Assembly: GCA_019347575.1 (NCBI GenBank)
Contig: JAHWKY010000006.1
Span: forward strand, 1 to 64,000
Source: Actinomycetota bacterium
GTDB taxonomy: Bacteria > Actinomycetota > Nitriliruptoria > Nitriliruptorales > Nitriliruptoraceae
Length of the DNA: 64,000 nt
Reading direction: 5' to 3'
Below the pieces are notes generated by a model. That model was not told the DNA's origin and made no database searches. It saw only the letters and a program-made list of their open reading frames with translations. The position numbers and the translations under genes are program-made. Shown piece after piece: positions 8,543 to 16,856 of the stretch; the first letter of the stretch is position 1, and every line of letters starts with the position of its first letter.

Positions 8543-9721
8543 GTGGGCTGGAACCGCGTGGCAGTAGTCGGCGCCGGCATGATCCCGTTCGGCGAGCTGT
8601 TCGACCAGAGCTACGAGCACATGGCGAAGGGAGCGTTCGAGGCCGTCATCGCGAGCGTCGACAAGGGGATCGAGCGCTCCGCCATCGAGGCGATGTTCGT
8701 CGCCACCCAGCGCGGCACGCTGTGGGGACAGGAGGGCATCGGCGGAAACACCGTTCCGTCGGCCATCGGTCTCAACGGGATCGCCGCGAGCCGGATCGAG
8801 AACGCTTGCCCGTCGGGCTCCGACGCCTTCCGCATCGGCGCGATGGCGGTCGCCTCGGGAGTGCACGACGTCGTGCTCGTGATCGGCGTCGAGAAGATGC
8901 GGGACAAGTCGACCGAGGAGGGGCTGCTGGCACGCGCCGCGAGCGGCCACCCGATCTACAACCGGGGCGAGACCGCCCCGGTGCTGTTCGCCCCGTTCGC
9001 CACGCGCCACATGCACGAGTACGGCACCACCCAGGAGATGCTCGGGGCGGTGGCGATCAAGAACCACAACAACGGCAGCCTCGATCCGTACGCGCACTTC
9101 CGCGACGAGATCACGCTCGAGCAGTACCTCGCGTCGCCGATCGTGTGTGAGCCGTTGCACCTCTACGACTGCTGCCCGCAGACCGATGGGGCGGCAGCGG
9201 TGCTGCTCGTCCGCGCGGAGCGCGCCTCGGAGTTCACCGACGCGCCGGTGTTCGTGGCCGGCTTCGGGGTCGCGACCGACCACCCCTCGCTGCACGAGAA
9301 GACGAGCTTCGTCGAGATCCCCGCGACGGTCGGGGCGGCCGAACGCGCCTACGCCATGGCGGGCCTCGGTCCCGACGACATCGACCTCGCCGAGGTCCAC
9401 GACTGCTTCACGATCACCGAACTGCTCGACATCGAGGACCTCGGGTTCTTCGAGAAGGGCAAGGCCGGACCGGCGACCCTCGAGGGCGAGACGAGCCGGA
9501 GCGGCCGCATCCCCATCAACACGTCGGGGGGCCTGATCGCCAAAGGCCACCCCATCGGGGCGACCGGGCTGAGCCAGATCACCGAGCTGTGGTGGCAGCT
9601 GCGGGGCGAGGCGGGCGATCGCCAGGTCGAGATCAGGCGTGGCAACGCGCTGCAGCACAACGTCGGTGGCCGCGGCACCGGCGTCTCGGTGGTCAACATC
9701 CTGACGACGGAGCGGCCTTGA
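8543..9721 (+). CDS. Thiolase-family (SCP2/lipid-transfer-type) acetyl-CoA C-acyltransferase
   Basis: A 392-aa thiolase-fold protein. NACPSGSDAFRIGAMAV holds the nucleophile Cys position, HDCFTITELLDIEDLGF the first His and GGLIAKGHPIGATGLSQ the second His/Gly-rich motif, all as in SCP2-type thiolases that cleave beta-ketoacyl-CoA with CoA. The start GTG 8543 is 1 nt after the DUF35 fusion stop. The stop overlaps the TTG of the enoyl-CoA hydratase by 4 nt, so all three are one operon under operator 1. It probably works as a complex with the DUF35 protein. Chain or ring specificity is unknown. Confidence 0.85.
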   Translation: MGWNRVAVVGAGMIPFGELFDQSYEHMAKGAFEAVIASVDKGIERSAIEAMFVATQRGTLWGQEGIGGNTVPSAIGLNGIAASRIENACPSGSDAFRIGAMAVASGVHDVVLVIGVEKMRDKSTEEGLLARAASGHPIYNRGETAPVLFAPFATRHMHEYGTTQEMLGAVAIKNHNNGSLDPYAHFRDEITLEQYLASPIVCEPLHLYDCCPQTDGAAAVLLVRAERASEFTDAPVFVAGFGVATDHPSLHEKTSFVEIPATVGAAERAYAMAGLGPDDIDLAEVHDCFTITELLDIEDLGFFEKGKAGPATLEGETSRSGRIPINTSGGLIAKGHPIGATGLSQITELWWQLRGEAGDRQVEIRRGNALQHNVGGRGTGVSVVNILTTERP

Positions 9722-10515
9722 GCGCCCCGCTGCGGGTCGAACAGCGCACCGACGGGGTCCGCCGCCTCGTCCTCGACCGCCCCGACGCGCGCAACGCCAT
9801 CAGCGTCGAGATGCGCGAGCTGCTCGTCGACGCGGTGGTGGCGGCCCGTCGCGACCCCGACGCCCGCTGCCTGCTGCTCACCGGGGCGGGCGACGCGTTC
9901 TGCTCGGGCATGGACCTGCGCGAGTCGACGGTCAAGGACGCCGGCGCCGAGGACTTCGACCCGCGCTCGACCTCCGAGACCTTGCGGACCGGGATCCAGG
10001 CGCTGATCCGCGAGCTGTGGGAGCTCGACAAGCCCACCGTCGCCGCGGTCAACGGCGTCGCGGTCGGCCCCGGGGCGCACATCGCGTTGGCCTGCGACTT
10101 CGTCCTGACCCGCCCCGAGACGAGGTTCGTCTGGTCGTTCTCCCGCTGGGGACTGGTCGCTGACGCGGGCGGGGCGTACCTGCTCCCGCGGCTGGTCGGT
10201 ATGGCCCGCGCCAAGGAGCTGGTGCTCCTCGGCGACGACGTCGACGGCGAGCGGGCGGTCGCGCTGGGGCTGGCCTACCGCTGCTGCGAGGACCTCGACA
10301 CCGAGGCGGAGGAACTGGCGGGGCGTCTGGCCGTGATGCCGACGCGGGCCGTGGGGCTGTCGAAGCGGCTGCTCAACACCGCGTTCGAGACCGACCTGCC
10401 CGCGTTGCTCGAGACCGAGGGCCACTACCAGGCGCTGGCCACCACCACCGACGACCTCGTCGAGGGCATGGCCGCGTTCCGCGAGAAGCGCGCCCCGCAC
10501 TTCCGCGGACGCTGA
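9718..10515 (+). CDS. Enoyl-CoA hydratase/isomerase
   Basis: A 265-aa crotonase-fold enzyme that would hydrate a 2-enoyl-CoA ahead of the thiolase step. It contains LDRPDARNAISVEM, the oxyanion-hole segments GDAFCSGMDLRE and VNGVAVGPGAHIALACDF, and the catalytic-face WSFSRWGLVADAGGAYLLPRLVG. I set the start at TTG 9718, which overlaps the thiolase TGA (TTGA); the frame is open upstream but lies within the thiolase. It is the last gene of the 7159-10515 operon. Hydratase and isomerase activities cannot be told apart from sequence. Confidence 0.85.
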   Translation: MSAPLRVEQRTDGVRRLVLDRPDARNAISVEMRELLVDAVVAARRDPDARCLLLTGAGDAFCSGMDLRESTVKDAGAEDFDPRSTSETLRTGIQALIRELWELDKPTVAAVNGVAVGPGAHIALACDFVLTRPETRFVWSFSRWGLVADAGGAYLLPRLVGMARAKELVLLGDDVDGERAVALGLAYRCCEDLDTEAEELAGRLAVMPTRAVGLSKRLLNTAFETDLPALLETEGHYQALATTTDDLVEGMAAFREKRAPHFRGR

Positions 10516-10590
10516 CCCTCCCGGACCTCGCTGTGGGTCGGATCATGCCCACGCACGGCCGAAGGTCGACCCGGAGCGGGGCGCCGCCGG

Positions 10591-12066
10591 TCACACCTCG
10601 CCCGACAGGGTCGGCGGCTCCGTCGGGAGGAGCGACGTCTCGCTGGGGACGGGGTCGGGGGACGGCGGGGCGGGGCGCCACACCCCGACGGCGACGAGGC
10701 GGTCGTCGGGCAGCACGACGACCGCGGCATCGTGCGCGATCGCGATCCCGGACGAGACCGGGGCACCCGCATCCCACATCCACCGCACCGCCCCGGTGTG
10801 CAGGTAGTTGGCGTACACCTGGCCGGTCGTGGTCGCCACGAAGACCGCCCGCGAGTTCGACGCCGGCATCCCCTGGGGGTCGCCGACGCCATCCGAGCGC
10901 CACAGGATCTCGCCGGTCGCAGCATCGAAGCCGAACAGCAGCGAGCCGGAGACGACGTAGACCCCGCCCTGTGACAGCGTCGGCGGCTCGGCGATCGACC
11001 CCTCCAGTACCTGTTGCCACCGCAGCTCGCCCTCGTGGCCGAACGCGACGACGTCGCCGAAGCGTGAGGCCACCACCACGAAGTCCCCGTCCTGATCCGC
11101 GGCACACGCCGGGGCACCCATCACCTCGTGTTGCCACACCAGCTCGAGGGTGGCCCGATCGCGTGCCTGGACCTCGCCGTCGGCGAGGCAGACGACGAGC
11201 AGCTCCCCGGCGACGACCGGTGGGTGGATGGCACCCCCGCTGCCCAGATCGATGCGCCGGAGCTCCTCGCCGGTGGCCGCATCGAGCACGGCCAGCACGG
11301 CCGAGGGACCGAACTCGTCCGAGCGCTGACCGAGGATGATGTGCAGCTCGGATCCCGTGACCGTCGGGGCGGTGAGCAACGGCAGCTCGAGCGACCAGAC
11401 CGGTGTTCCGTCCTCGGACCGCAGCCCGTCGACGCGTCCAGCGAGGTCCGCGGCGACGAGCAGGTCGCCCCCCTCGACCAGCGTCGAGCCGGGAGCGACC
11501 GCCCCGGCGGGCCCGCGCCAGCGCACCTCACCGTTGCCTACCTCGATGGCGAGCACCTCCCCGTCGACCGTGACCGCGTACGTCACGTCGTCGACGACGA
11601 GCGGGGTGGTGCCCGAGACCCCGGACACGTCCCACAGCTGACGCGCGAAGACGACACCGTGGGGAGGCAGCATGCGGCGCGGACCGACATCGGGATCGAT
11701 GCCCTCGAGGTCGCCCACCTGGTCGCTGGTCCCGACTTCGATGCCGTCGTCGGTCGGCTCCCCTGCGAGCCGTACCGTGAGGTCCGGCGTGGTGATGAGG
11801 ATCACCGCGAGCGCGACGCTCACCAGCGCGAGCATCAGCAGCGCGACGCGCCGGTGATCTCCTGTGGGGGCCTCCTCCGCGATGAGGCGGACGGGGCGAT
11901 CGTGCTCGCGGGGAAGGCGGAGCGGGATCGGATCAGCCGGTCCGGCGGGGTCACCACCGGTTCGATCCGACGATCGCGCTCGTTCCCGGGCTTCGAGTCG
12001 CGCCCCGCAGTTGCCGCAGAAACGCGACGTCCTCTCCGCGCTCGCTCCGCAGTCCCCGCAGTGCAC
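10591..12066 (-). CDS. Membrane-anchored PQQ-like beta-propeller protein with zinc ribbon
   Basis: A 491-aa protein. Residues 3-20 form a zinc ribbon (Cys3, Cys6, Cys17, Cys20), then a charged linker, one membrane helix (VALLMLALVSVALAVILITT, about residues 74-93), then PQQ-type propeller blades such as VLAIEVGNGEVRWRGP and LFGFDAATGEILWRSDG. The topology suggests a cytosolic zinc ribbon with an exported propeller. Such proteins resemble BamB/PQQ repeat proteins without cofactor-site residues I can identify. The GTG start has GGAGGAGG just upstream. It is divergent from the hydantoinase genes. Role unknown. Confidence 0.75.
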   Translation of the reverse strand: MHCGDCGASAERTSRFCGNCGARLEARERARSSDRTGGDPAGPADPIPLRLPREHDRPVRLIAEEAPTGDHRRVALLMLALVSVALAVILITTPDLTVRLAGEPTDDGIEVGTSDQVGDLEGIDPDVGPRRMLPPHGVVFARQLWDVSGVSGTTPLVVDDVTYAVTVDGEVLAIEVGNGEVRWRGPAGAVAPGSTLVEGGDLLVAADLAGRVDGLRSEDGTPVWSLELPLLTAPTVTGSELHIILGQRSDEFGPSAVLAVLDAATGEELRRIDLGSGGAIHPPVVAGELLVVCLADGEVQARDRATLELVWQHEVMGAPACAADQDGDFVVVASRFGDVVAFGHEGELRWQQVLEGSIAEPPTLSQGGVYVVSGSLLFGFDAATGEILWRSDGVGDPQGMPASNSRAVFVATTTGQVYANYLHTGAVRWMWDAGAPVSSGIAIAHDAAVVVLPDDRLVAVGVWRPAPPSPDPVPSETSLLPTEPPTLSGEV

Positions 12067-12170
12067 CAGGCCTCCTCCGGTGGCCGCCGCCGGGCGCCTC
12101 CACGCTGCCGGACGCGTCCGCGTGCCGATGTTCCCGCATCGGGGCGCTGTCCGCCACCCCGACCCGCACC

Positions 12171-12176
12171 TATACT
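12171..12176 (+). promoter_or_regulatory. -10 element before the hydantoinase pair
   Basis: TATACT is a good -10 hexamer. It ends directly before operator 2, so that operator would cover the transcription start. The leader to GTG 12247 would be about 65 nt and contains GGGAGG 8 nt before the start codon. Confidence 0.5.
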
Positions 12177-12194
12177 GCTGACACGCGTGTCAGG
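12177..12194. promoter_or_regulatory. TetR-type operator, site 2 (hydantoinase operon)
   Basis: GCTGACACGCGTGTCAGG: a perfect 16-bp palindrome (CTGACACG/CGTGTCAG), the most symmetric of the seven copies. It lies between the divergent propeller gene and hyuB-like gene, immediately after TATACT. Confidence 0.65.
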
Positions 12195-12246
12195 TTCCAC
12201 GCGGACCGCGCGGACCACGCGGTCGTCGGAGTGGGAGGTTGACGGG

Positions 12247-14094
12247 GTGGGAGCGGTGCGCCCCAGTGGGACCTCCGCCGACGCGGTCGCGCTGGCACGC
12301 AAGCGCGCTCGGTTACACCCGCCTGGCGAGCTCGACCCGGTCACCGCCGAGGTCGTGCGCACGTCGATGGAGACGGTCTGCTTCGAGATGGCGACCTACG
12401 TGTCGCGCACGGCGACGACCCCCATCCTGAACCAGAGCAACGAGCGCAACGCCACGATCCTCGATCGCAACGGTCGTCTCGCCGCCCTCAGCGTCGGGAT
12501 CCCGCAGTTCATGCTGACCTCCACCCTGCCGGTGCGGTTCGCGCTGGAGTTCTTCGAGGCGGACGAGTGGCGTGACGGCGACGTGTTCGTCTCCAACGAC
12601 CCCTACCACGGCGGTGGCCACCTCCCCGACTACAACGTCTACGCCCCGGTGGTCATCGACGGCGAGCTGGTGTGCATCGCGTCCATCCAGTGCCACCACG
12701 GCGACACCGGCGGCTCCTCCCCTGGCGGCTACAACGTCAACGCCACCGAGATCTGGGCGGAGGGCGTGCGCTGGCCCGCGGTCAAGGTCGTCGACGAGGG
12801 CGTGGAACGTCGCGACCTGCTGTACGCGATGGCGTCCAACGTCCGCCTCCCCGGGTTCGTGGGGGACATCCGAGCCCAGATCGGCGCGGCCCAGCTCGGG
12901 GCGCGTCGTCTCAAGGGCATCGTCGAGCGTCACGGTCGCGAGACCGTCGAGCGCTCGATGGACTTCGCGATCGAGTACGCCGCGCAGCGCTTCCGCGAGG
13001 CGGTCGCGAGCTGGCCCGACGGGACCTACGCCGCCGACGTGTACGTCGACCACGATCCACTCGGCCATCCCGACATCCATCTGCACTGCGAGGTGACCGT
13101 CGCCGGCGACGAGCTCACGGTCGACTTCAACGGCACCGACACGCGTGACGAGATCCAGGCGTGGTCGACGTTCGGCAACACGCGCGGCTATGTGATCGCT
13201 CAGCTGGCGTCGCTGGTCGACCCGGAGGTGCCCAAGAACGAGGGCTTCTTCGACAACGTCGAGTTGATCGTCCCTGAGGGCTGCGTGCTCAACCCGCGCG
13301 CCCCGAAGCCCGTGTCCGCCGGGTCACACCACCCCGGCACCGAGGTCGGCGAGGTGGTCGCGCTCGCACTCGCGCAGGCGATCCCCGACCGCTCCGCCCC
13401 GCAGATCTACAAGCTGGGCATCCCCATCATCTTCGCCGGGCTGGACAAGGACGGGAACCGCTTCATCGACCACGGCGGCGAGGTGTTCGGGGCGTGGGTC
13501 CAGGCGGTGAAGGGCCAGGACGGCTGGGGCTCGAAGAACGCCGCCTTCGGCAACCTCTTCAAGGCTCCCGCCGAGCTGCACGAGACGTCCACGCCTCACC
13601 TGCTCTGGGGCCGCGACTTCATCACCGACAGCGGCGGGCCCGGGCAGTGGCGGGGCGGGTGCGGCTCGCGCTACATCAAGGAGACGCTCGTCCCGGCCCA
13701 GGTGCACACCTACGTGGTGGGCAAGAAGTACCCGATGCCCGGCATCGCCGGCGGTCGCAACGGCGCCCCGAACCGTCTCACGATCAAGGTCGGGTCGGAA
13801 CAGCCGATCGAGGTCGACTTCACCGCCGAGTGGGTGCCGCACGAGGCCGGTGAGAAGGTGGTGTACGAGTTCGGCGGTGGCGGCGGCTGGGGCGATCCGC
13901 TCGACCGCGAGCCGCAAGCGGTGCTCGACGACGTGCTCGACGAGTACGTCAGCGTCGAGGCGGCCGCGCGCGACTACGGCGTCGTGCTCACCGGCTCGCT
14001 CGAGGAGCTCACGCTCGCGGTCGACGAGCCCGCGACCGAGCGTCTCCGCACCGACCTCCGCGCCTCCCGCTCCGACGCGGAGCCGCGAACTTGA
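12247..14094 (+). CDS. Hydantoinase B/oxoprolinase family protein
   Basis: A 615-aa subunit of the ATP-dependent hydantoinase/oxoprolinase/acetone-carboxylase superfamily. Recognisable parts are LDPVTAEVVRTSMETV near the start, VSNDPYHGGGHLPDY and the C-terminal GGGGWGDPLDREPQAV. The start GTG 12247 has GGGAGG 8 nt upstream; the frame is open 1.1 kb further back but that part is antisense to the propeller gene. The A subunit follows at 14171, an unusual B-then-A order. The stop codon lies inside the left arm of a stem-loop repeat. The pair would cleave a cyclic amide or carboxylate with ATP; substrate unknown. Confidence 0.85.
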   Translation: MGAVRPSGTSADAVALARKRARLHPPGELDPVTAEVVRTSMETVCFEMATYVSRTATTPILNQSNERNATILDRNGRLAALSVGIPQFMLTSTLPVRFALEFFEADEWRDGDVFVSNDPYHGGGHLPDYNVYAPVVIDGELVCIASIQCHHGDTGGSSPGGYNVNATEIWAEGVRWPAVKVVDEGVERRDLLYAMASNVRLPGFVGDIRAQIGAAQLGARRLKGIVERHGRETVERSMDFAIEYAAQRFREAVASWPDGTYAADVYVDHDPLGHPDIHLHCEVTVAGDELTVDFNGTDTRDEIQAWSTFGNTRGYVIAQLASLVDPEVPKNEGFFDNVELIVPEGCVLNPRAPKPVSAGSHHPGTEVGEVVALALAQAIPDRSAPQIYKLGIPIIFAGLDKDGNRFIDHGGEVFGAWVQAVKGQDGWGSKNAAFGNLFKAPAELHETSTPHLLWGRDFITDSGGPGQWRGGCGSRYIKETLVPAQVHTYVVGKKYPMPGIAGGRNGAPNRLTIKVGSEQPIEVDFTAEWVPHEAGEKVVYEFGGGGGWGDPLDREPQAVLDDVLDEYVSVEAAARDYGVVLTGSLEELTLAVDEPATERLRTDLRASRSDAEPRT

Positions 14095-14137
14095 ATACCT
14101 GGGCACACGTCACTGCACCCAACCATTCAAGTTCGCG
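14084..14137. repeat. Stem-loop repeat family A, copy 1
   Basis: Perfect 13-bp arms CGCGAACTTGAAT (14084-14096) and ATTCAAGTTCGCG (14125-14137), with an inner GGG...CCC stem. The TGA stop of the hydantoinase B gene (14092-14094) lies in the left arm. Two more copies are at 35212-35261 and 44653-44702. It may attenuate transcription between the B and A genes. Confidence 0.85.
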
Positions 14138-14170
14138 TGAGGTGGGGGTCGGCTGGGCGCGGGTGCGCTG

Positions 14171-16222
14171 ATGGGGTACCGGGTCGGGATCGACGTCGGT
14201 GGGACGTTCACGGACCTCATCTGCGTGACACCGGATGGCACGGTGGTGCTCGACAAGACCCCGACGACCCCCGACGACCGCAGCGTCGGCGTGATGAACG
14301 GGCTGGCGCAGCTCGCCGAGCGGTTCGGGCTGGAGGTCGGGGCCCTCGCAGCGCAGCTCGACCTGGTCGCGCACGGCACCACCACCGCCGACAACACGAT
14401 GATCGAGCAGGACGGGGCGCCGACCGGGCTGCTGACGACCGACGGGCACCGCGACGAGATCGAGCTGCGACGCGGCTACAAGGAGGACATCTGGGACCCG
14501 GCCGCCCCGCCCCCGTTCGCCATCGCGCGCCGGCGGGCTCGCATCCCGATCCCCGAACGGCTCGACCACGACGGCAACGTCGTGCTGGCGCTCGACGAGG
14601 ACGCGGTACGGCGGGGCGTGCAGCGGCTCCGCAAGCTCGGCTGCACCTCCATCGCGGTCTGTTACCTCTACTCGTTCGTGAACCCCGAGCACGAGCTGCG
14701 CACCCGCGAGCTGATCCTCGAGGAGTACCCCGACGTCGACCACATCTCGCTCAGCCACGAGGTGCTCCCCAAAGCGCCCGAGTTCGAACGCGTCTCCACC
14801 ACGCTGGTCAACGCGTACGTCGCGCCCCGCCTCGCCGCCTACCTCGAGCGGCTCAGTGACCGCCTCCGGGAAGCCGGCTACACCGGCCAGCTGCTCATCA
14901 TGCAGTCGACCGGCGGCGTGATGACGCCGGAGTACGTCTCGAGCCGCGCGGTGACGCTGCTCGGCTCGGGCCCTGCGGCGGGGGTGCTCGGGGCGGCACG
15001 AACGGCGGACCGGGCCGGCATCACGGACTTCATCAGCATCGACATGGGCGGCACGAGCTACGACGTAGGGCTGGTGCGGGGCGGGGCGCCGGAGGTCTCG
15101 ACGTTCTGGAACTGGCGCCACCGCTACTACGTCGATATCCCGATGGTCGACGTGCAGGCTGTGGGAGCGGGTGGTGGGTCGATCGCCCGGGTGGTCGCGG
15201 GAGCGCTCCACGTCGGACCGGGATCCGCAGGCGCCGCGCCCGGACCGGCGTGCTACGGGCGCGGCGGAGACCGTGCGACGGTGACCGACGCAGATGCGGT
15301 CCTGGGTTGGCTGCCGAGCTCGAGCTTCGCGGGTGGCCGCATACAGCTCGACCTCGACGCGGCGGAGGCGGCCATCGCGCGCGACGTCGGCGCTCCGCTG
15401 GGACTCGACGTGACGCAAGCCGCATGGGGCATCGAGCGCGTGGTGAACGCGAACATGGCCAACGCGGTCCGGCGCGTGCTGAGCACCAAGGGCCTCGACC
15501 CGCGCGAGCTGGCGCTCGTCGCCTACGGCGGCAACGGGCCGGTCCACGCGTGGGCACAAGCGCAGGATCTGGGCATCGATCGCGTGCTGATCCCGCGCAC
15601 CGCCCCAGCCTTCAGCGCGCTCGGCCTGCTCGTCGCGGACTACGTCGTCGACCTCGCCCGGGCCTACGTGACCTCGCTCGAGGAGGCCGATCCACTCCGC
15701 ATCGAGCGACTCGTGACCGAGATGCGCGACGAGGCCGACAAGGAACTGGCGCCGGCGAACCTCGACCCGGAGGCTCGGTCGGTGACGGCGTACGCCAACG
15801 TCTGCTACCCGGGGCAGAACTTCGACCTCGGGGTCCCGCTCGAGGCCGGCGCACCGGACGTCGGGGCGGTCACCGAGCGCTTCCACGAGTTGCACGAGGC
15901 GGACCGTGGCTACTGCTTCCGCGACCAGCGCCCGCTGCTGCGCAGCGTCCGGCTGGTGGTGCGGGGCGCGACACCGAAGCCGACGGCTGCGACGACCGAC
16001 GGCACCGTCACCGACCCACGGGACGCGACGACGGGCAGCCGGGATGCGTACTTCGGAGCTGGCTACGTCGCGGCCCCCACCTACGACGGGCCCGCGCTCG
16101 CGTCGGGTGTGCGTGTCGACGGTCCCGCGCTGATCGAGGAGGCCTTCACCGTGGTCGTCGTGCCGCCCGGGGCGCATCTCACCGTCGACCAGCACGGCAA
16201 CTACGACCTCCGGCTGCGATGA
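14171..16222 (+). CDS. Hydantoinase A/oxoprolinase family protein
   Basis: A 683-aa ATP-binding subunit. The opening YRVGIDVGGTFTDLI is the phosphate-binding loop of the actin/hexokinase-like fold, HGTTTADNTMIEQ follows, and ISIDMGGTSYDVGLV is the second phosphate loop. The conserved VAYGGNGPVHA is also present. It pairs with the preceding B subunit; together they would couple ATP hydrolysis to opening of a hydantoin, oxoproline or similar ring, or to a carboxylation. ATG 14171 is preferred. It is separated from B by the 54-bp stem-loop repeat, so subunit ratio may be set there. Confidence 0.85.
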   Translation: MGYRVGIDVGGTFTDLICVTPDGTVVLDKTPTTPDDRSVGVMNGLAQLAERFGLEVGALAAQLDLVAHGTTTADNTMIEQDGAPTGLLTTDGHRDEIELRRGYKEDIWDPAAPPPFAIARRRARIPIPERLDHDGNVVLALDEDAVRRGVQRLRKLGCTSIAVCYLYSFVNPEHELRTRELILEEYPDVDHISLSHEVLPKAPEFERVSTTLVNAYVAPRLAAYLERLSDRLREAGYTGQLLIMQSTGGVMTPEYVSSRAVTLLGSGPAAGVLGAARTADRAGITDFISIDMGGTSYDVGLVRGGAPEVSTFWNWRHRYYVDIPMVDVQAVGAGGGSIARVVAGALHVGPGSAGAAPGPACYGRGGDRATVTDADAVLGWLPSSSFAGGRIQLDLDAAEAAIARDVGAPLGLDVTQAAWGIERVVNANMANAVRRVLSTKGLDPRELALVAYGGNGPVHAWAQAQDLGIDRVLIPRTAPAFSALGLLVADYVVDLARAYVTSLEEADPLRIERLVTEMRDEADKELAPANLDPEARSVTAYANVCYPGQNFDLGVPLEAGAPDVGAVTERFHELHEADRGYCFRDQRPLLRSVRLVVRGATPKPTAATTDGTVTDPRDATTGSRDAYFGAGYVAAPTYDGPALASGVRVDGPALIEEAFTVVVVPPGAHLTVDQHGNYDLRLR

Positions 16223-16224
16223 TC

Positions 16225-16259
16225 GAACCGTTGAACCGGATCGTCCGGTTCAACGGTTC
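16225..16259. terminator. Long hairpin after the hydantoinase A gene
   Basis: Perfect 16-bp arms (GAACCGTTGAACCGGA and its complement) around a TCG loop, starting 2 nt after the TGA stop. There is no T-run, as is common in high-GC actinomycetes. Likely a terminator or 3' RNA stabiliser. Confidence 0.65.
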
Positions 16260-16286
16260 AATTCAACCTTCGGCGGGTGGCAGGCG

Positions 16287-16364
16287 TGGTGACGGCGGGA
16301 CGGTCGGGGCGGTGGTGACGGCGGGACGGTCGGGGCGATGGTGACGGCGGGACGGTCGGGGCGG
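16287..16364 (+). repeat. Three tandem copies of a 26-bp repeat
   Basis: Units begin at 16287, 16313 and 16339 and share the core TGGTGACGGCGGGACGGTCG; only single-base changes are seen. The third copy overlaps the ATG (16338) and first codons of the following small gene, so copy number could shift its leader or start. Confidence 0.8.
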
Positions 16365-16856
16365 TGGTGGGCGCGTCGCGTCGTGTCCGCCATGGTCGTC
16401 GCCGCGCAGCTGGTGCTGATCGTGCGCGCGTACCACGCCCCGCAGCGCCCCTTCGGGTTCCAGATGTTCCCCGAGTCGAGCGACTGGCGCGCCGACATCG
16501 TCCGCGTCACCTCCGACGGGGAGCGCCACCCGATCGACGACGGCAGGTGGACCTATCACTGGTCCGAGCTCGTCCGAGGCCACGGGCTCGGCCGCCCCGA
16601 AGTGCGCCACCACGCGTCCGCCGGGCTGGACTCGACGCTCCACCTGTTCCGCGCGGCGCTCGACTGGGTCGCCGCGAACACACCCCGCGACACCGAGACC
16701 CGCTACCTCGAGGCGACCGTGACGACGTGGCACAACGGCGGCGCGCCCCGGACCATCCTCGTGCGATCCGACGAACGGTGCTCAAGTAGCGGAGCGGTAG
16801 CACGACCACGGTGCGTCACGGCACCGACGGACACCACCGCGACCGGGACGCGATGA
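16338..16856 (+). CDS. Small membrane-anchored protein, partner of an HTTM protein
   Basis: A 172-aa protein I do not recognise by name. Residues about 14-30 (VVSAMVVAAQLVLIVRAY) form one membrane segment; the rest is a polar domain with FGFQMFPESSDWRADIVRV. Similar small proteins often precede HTTM (gamma-carboxylase-like) genes, and here the stop overlaps the HTTM start as ATGA. The ATG lies in a 26-bp tandem repeat, so a slightly later start is possible. The last 30 or so residues are encoded by a dispersed hairpin repeat (16778-16803) and beyond, suggesting a replaced C-terminus. Confidence 0.6.
   Translation: MVTAGRSGRWWARRVVSAMVVAAQLVLIVRAYHAPQRPFGFQMFPESSDWRADIVRVTSDGERHPIDDGRWTYHWSELVRGHGLGRPEVRHHASAGLDSTLHLFRAALDWVAANTPRDTETRYLEATVTTWHNGGAPRTILVRSDERCSSSGAVARPRCVTAPTDTTATGTR
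16778..16803 (+). repeat. Hairpin repeat family B, single copy inside a gene
   Basis: One 26-bp copy, with ends GTGCTCAAG and GGTAGCAC, of the element that is tandemly repeated at 21364-21552 and (reversed) at 51220-51380. It lies in the 3' coding part of the 16338-16856 gene and is read in frame. Confidence 0.8.

Noticed and set aside
11128-12246. N-terminal extension of the hydantoinase B frame
   Set aside because: This part is antisense to the propeller gene and crosses the promoter and operator; the family N-terminus matches GTG 12247, which has a ribosome-binding site.
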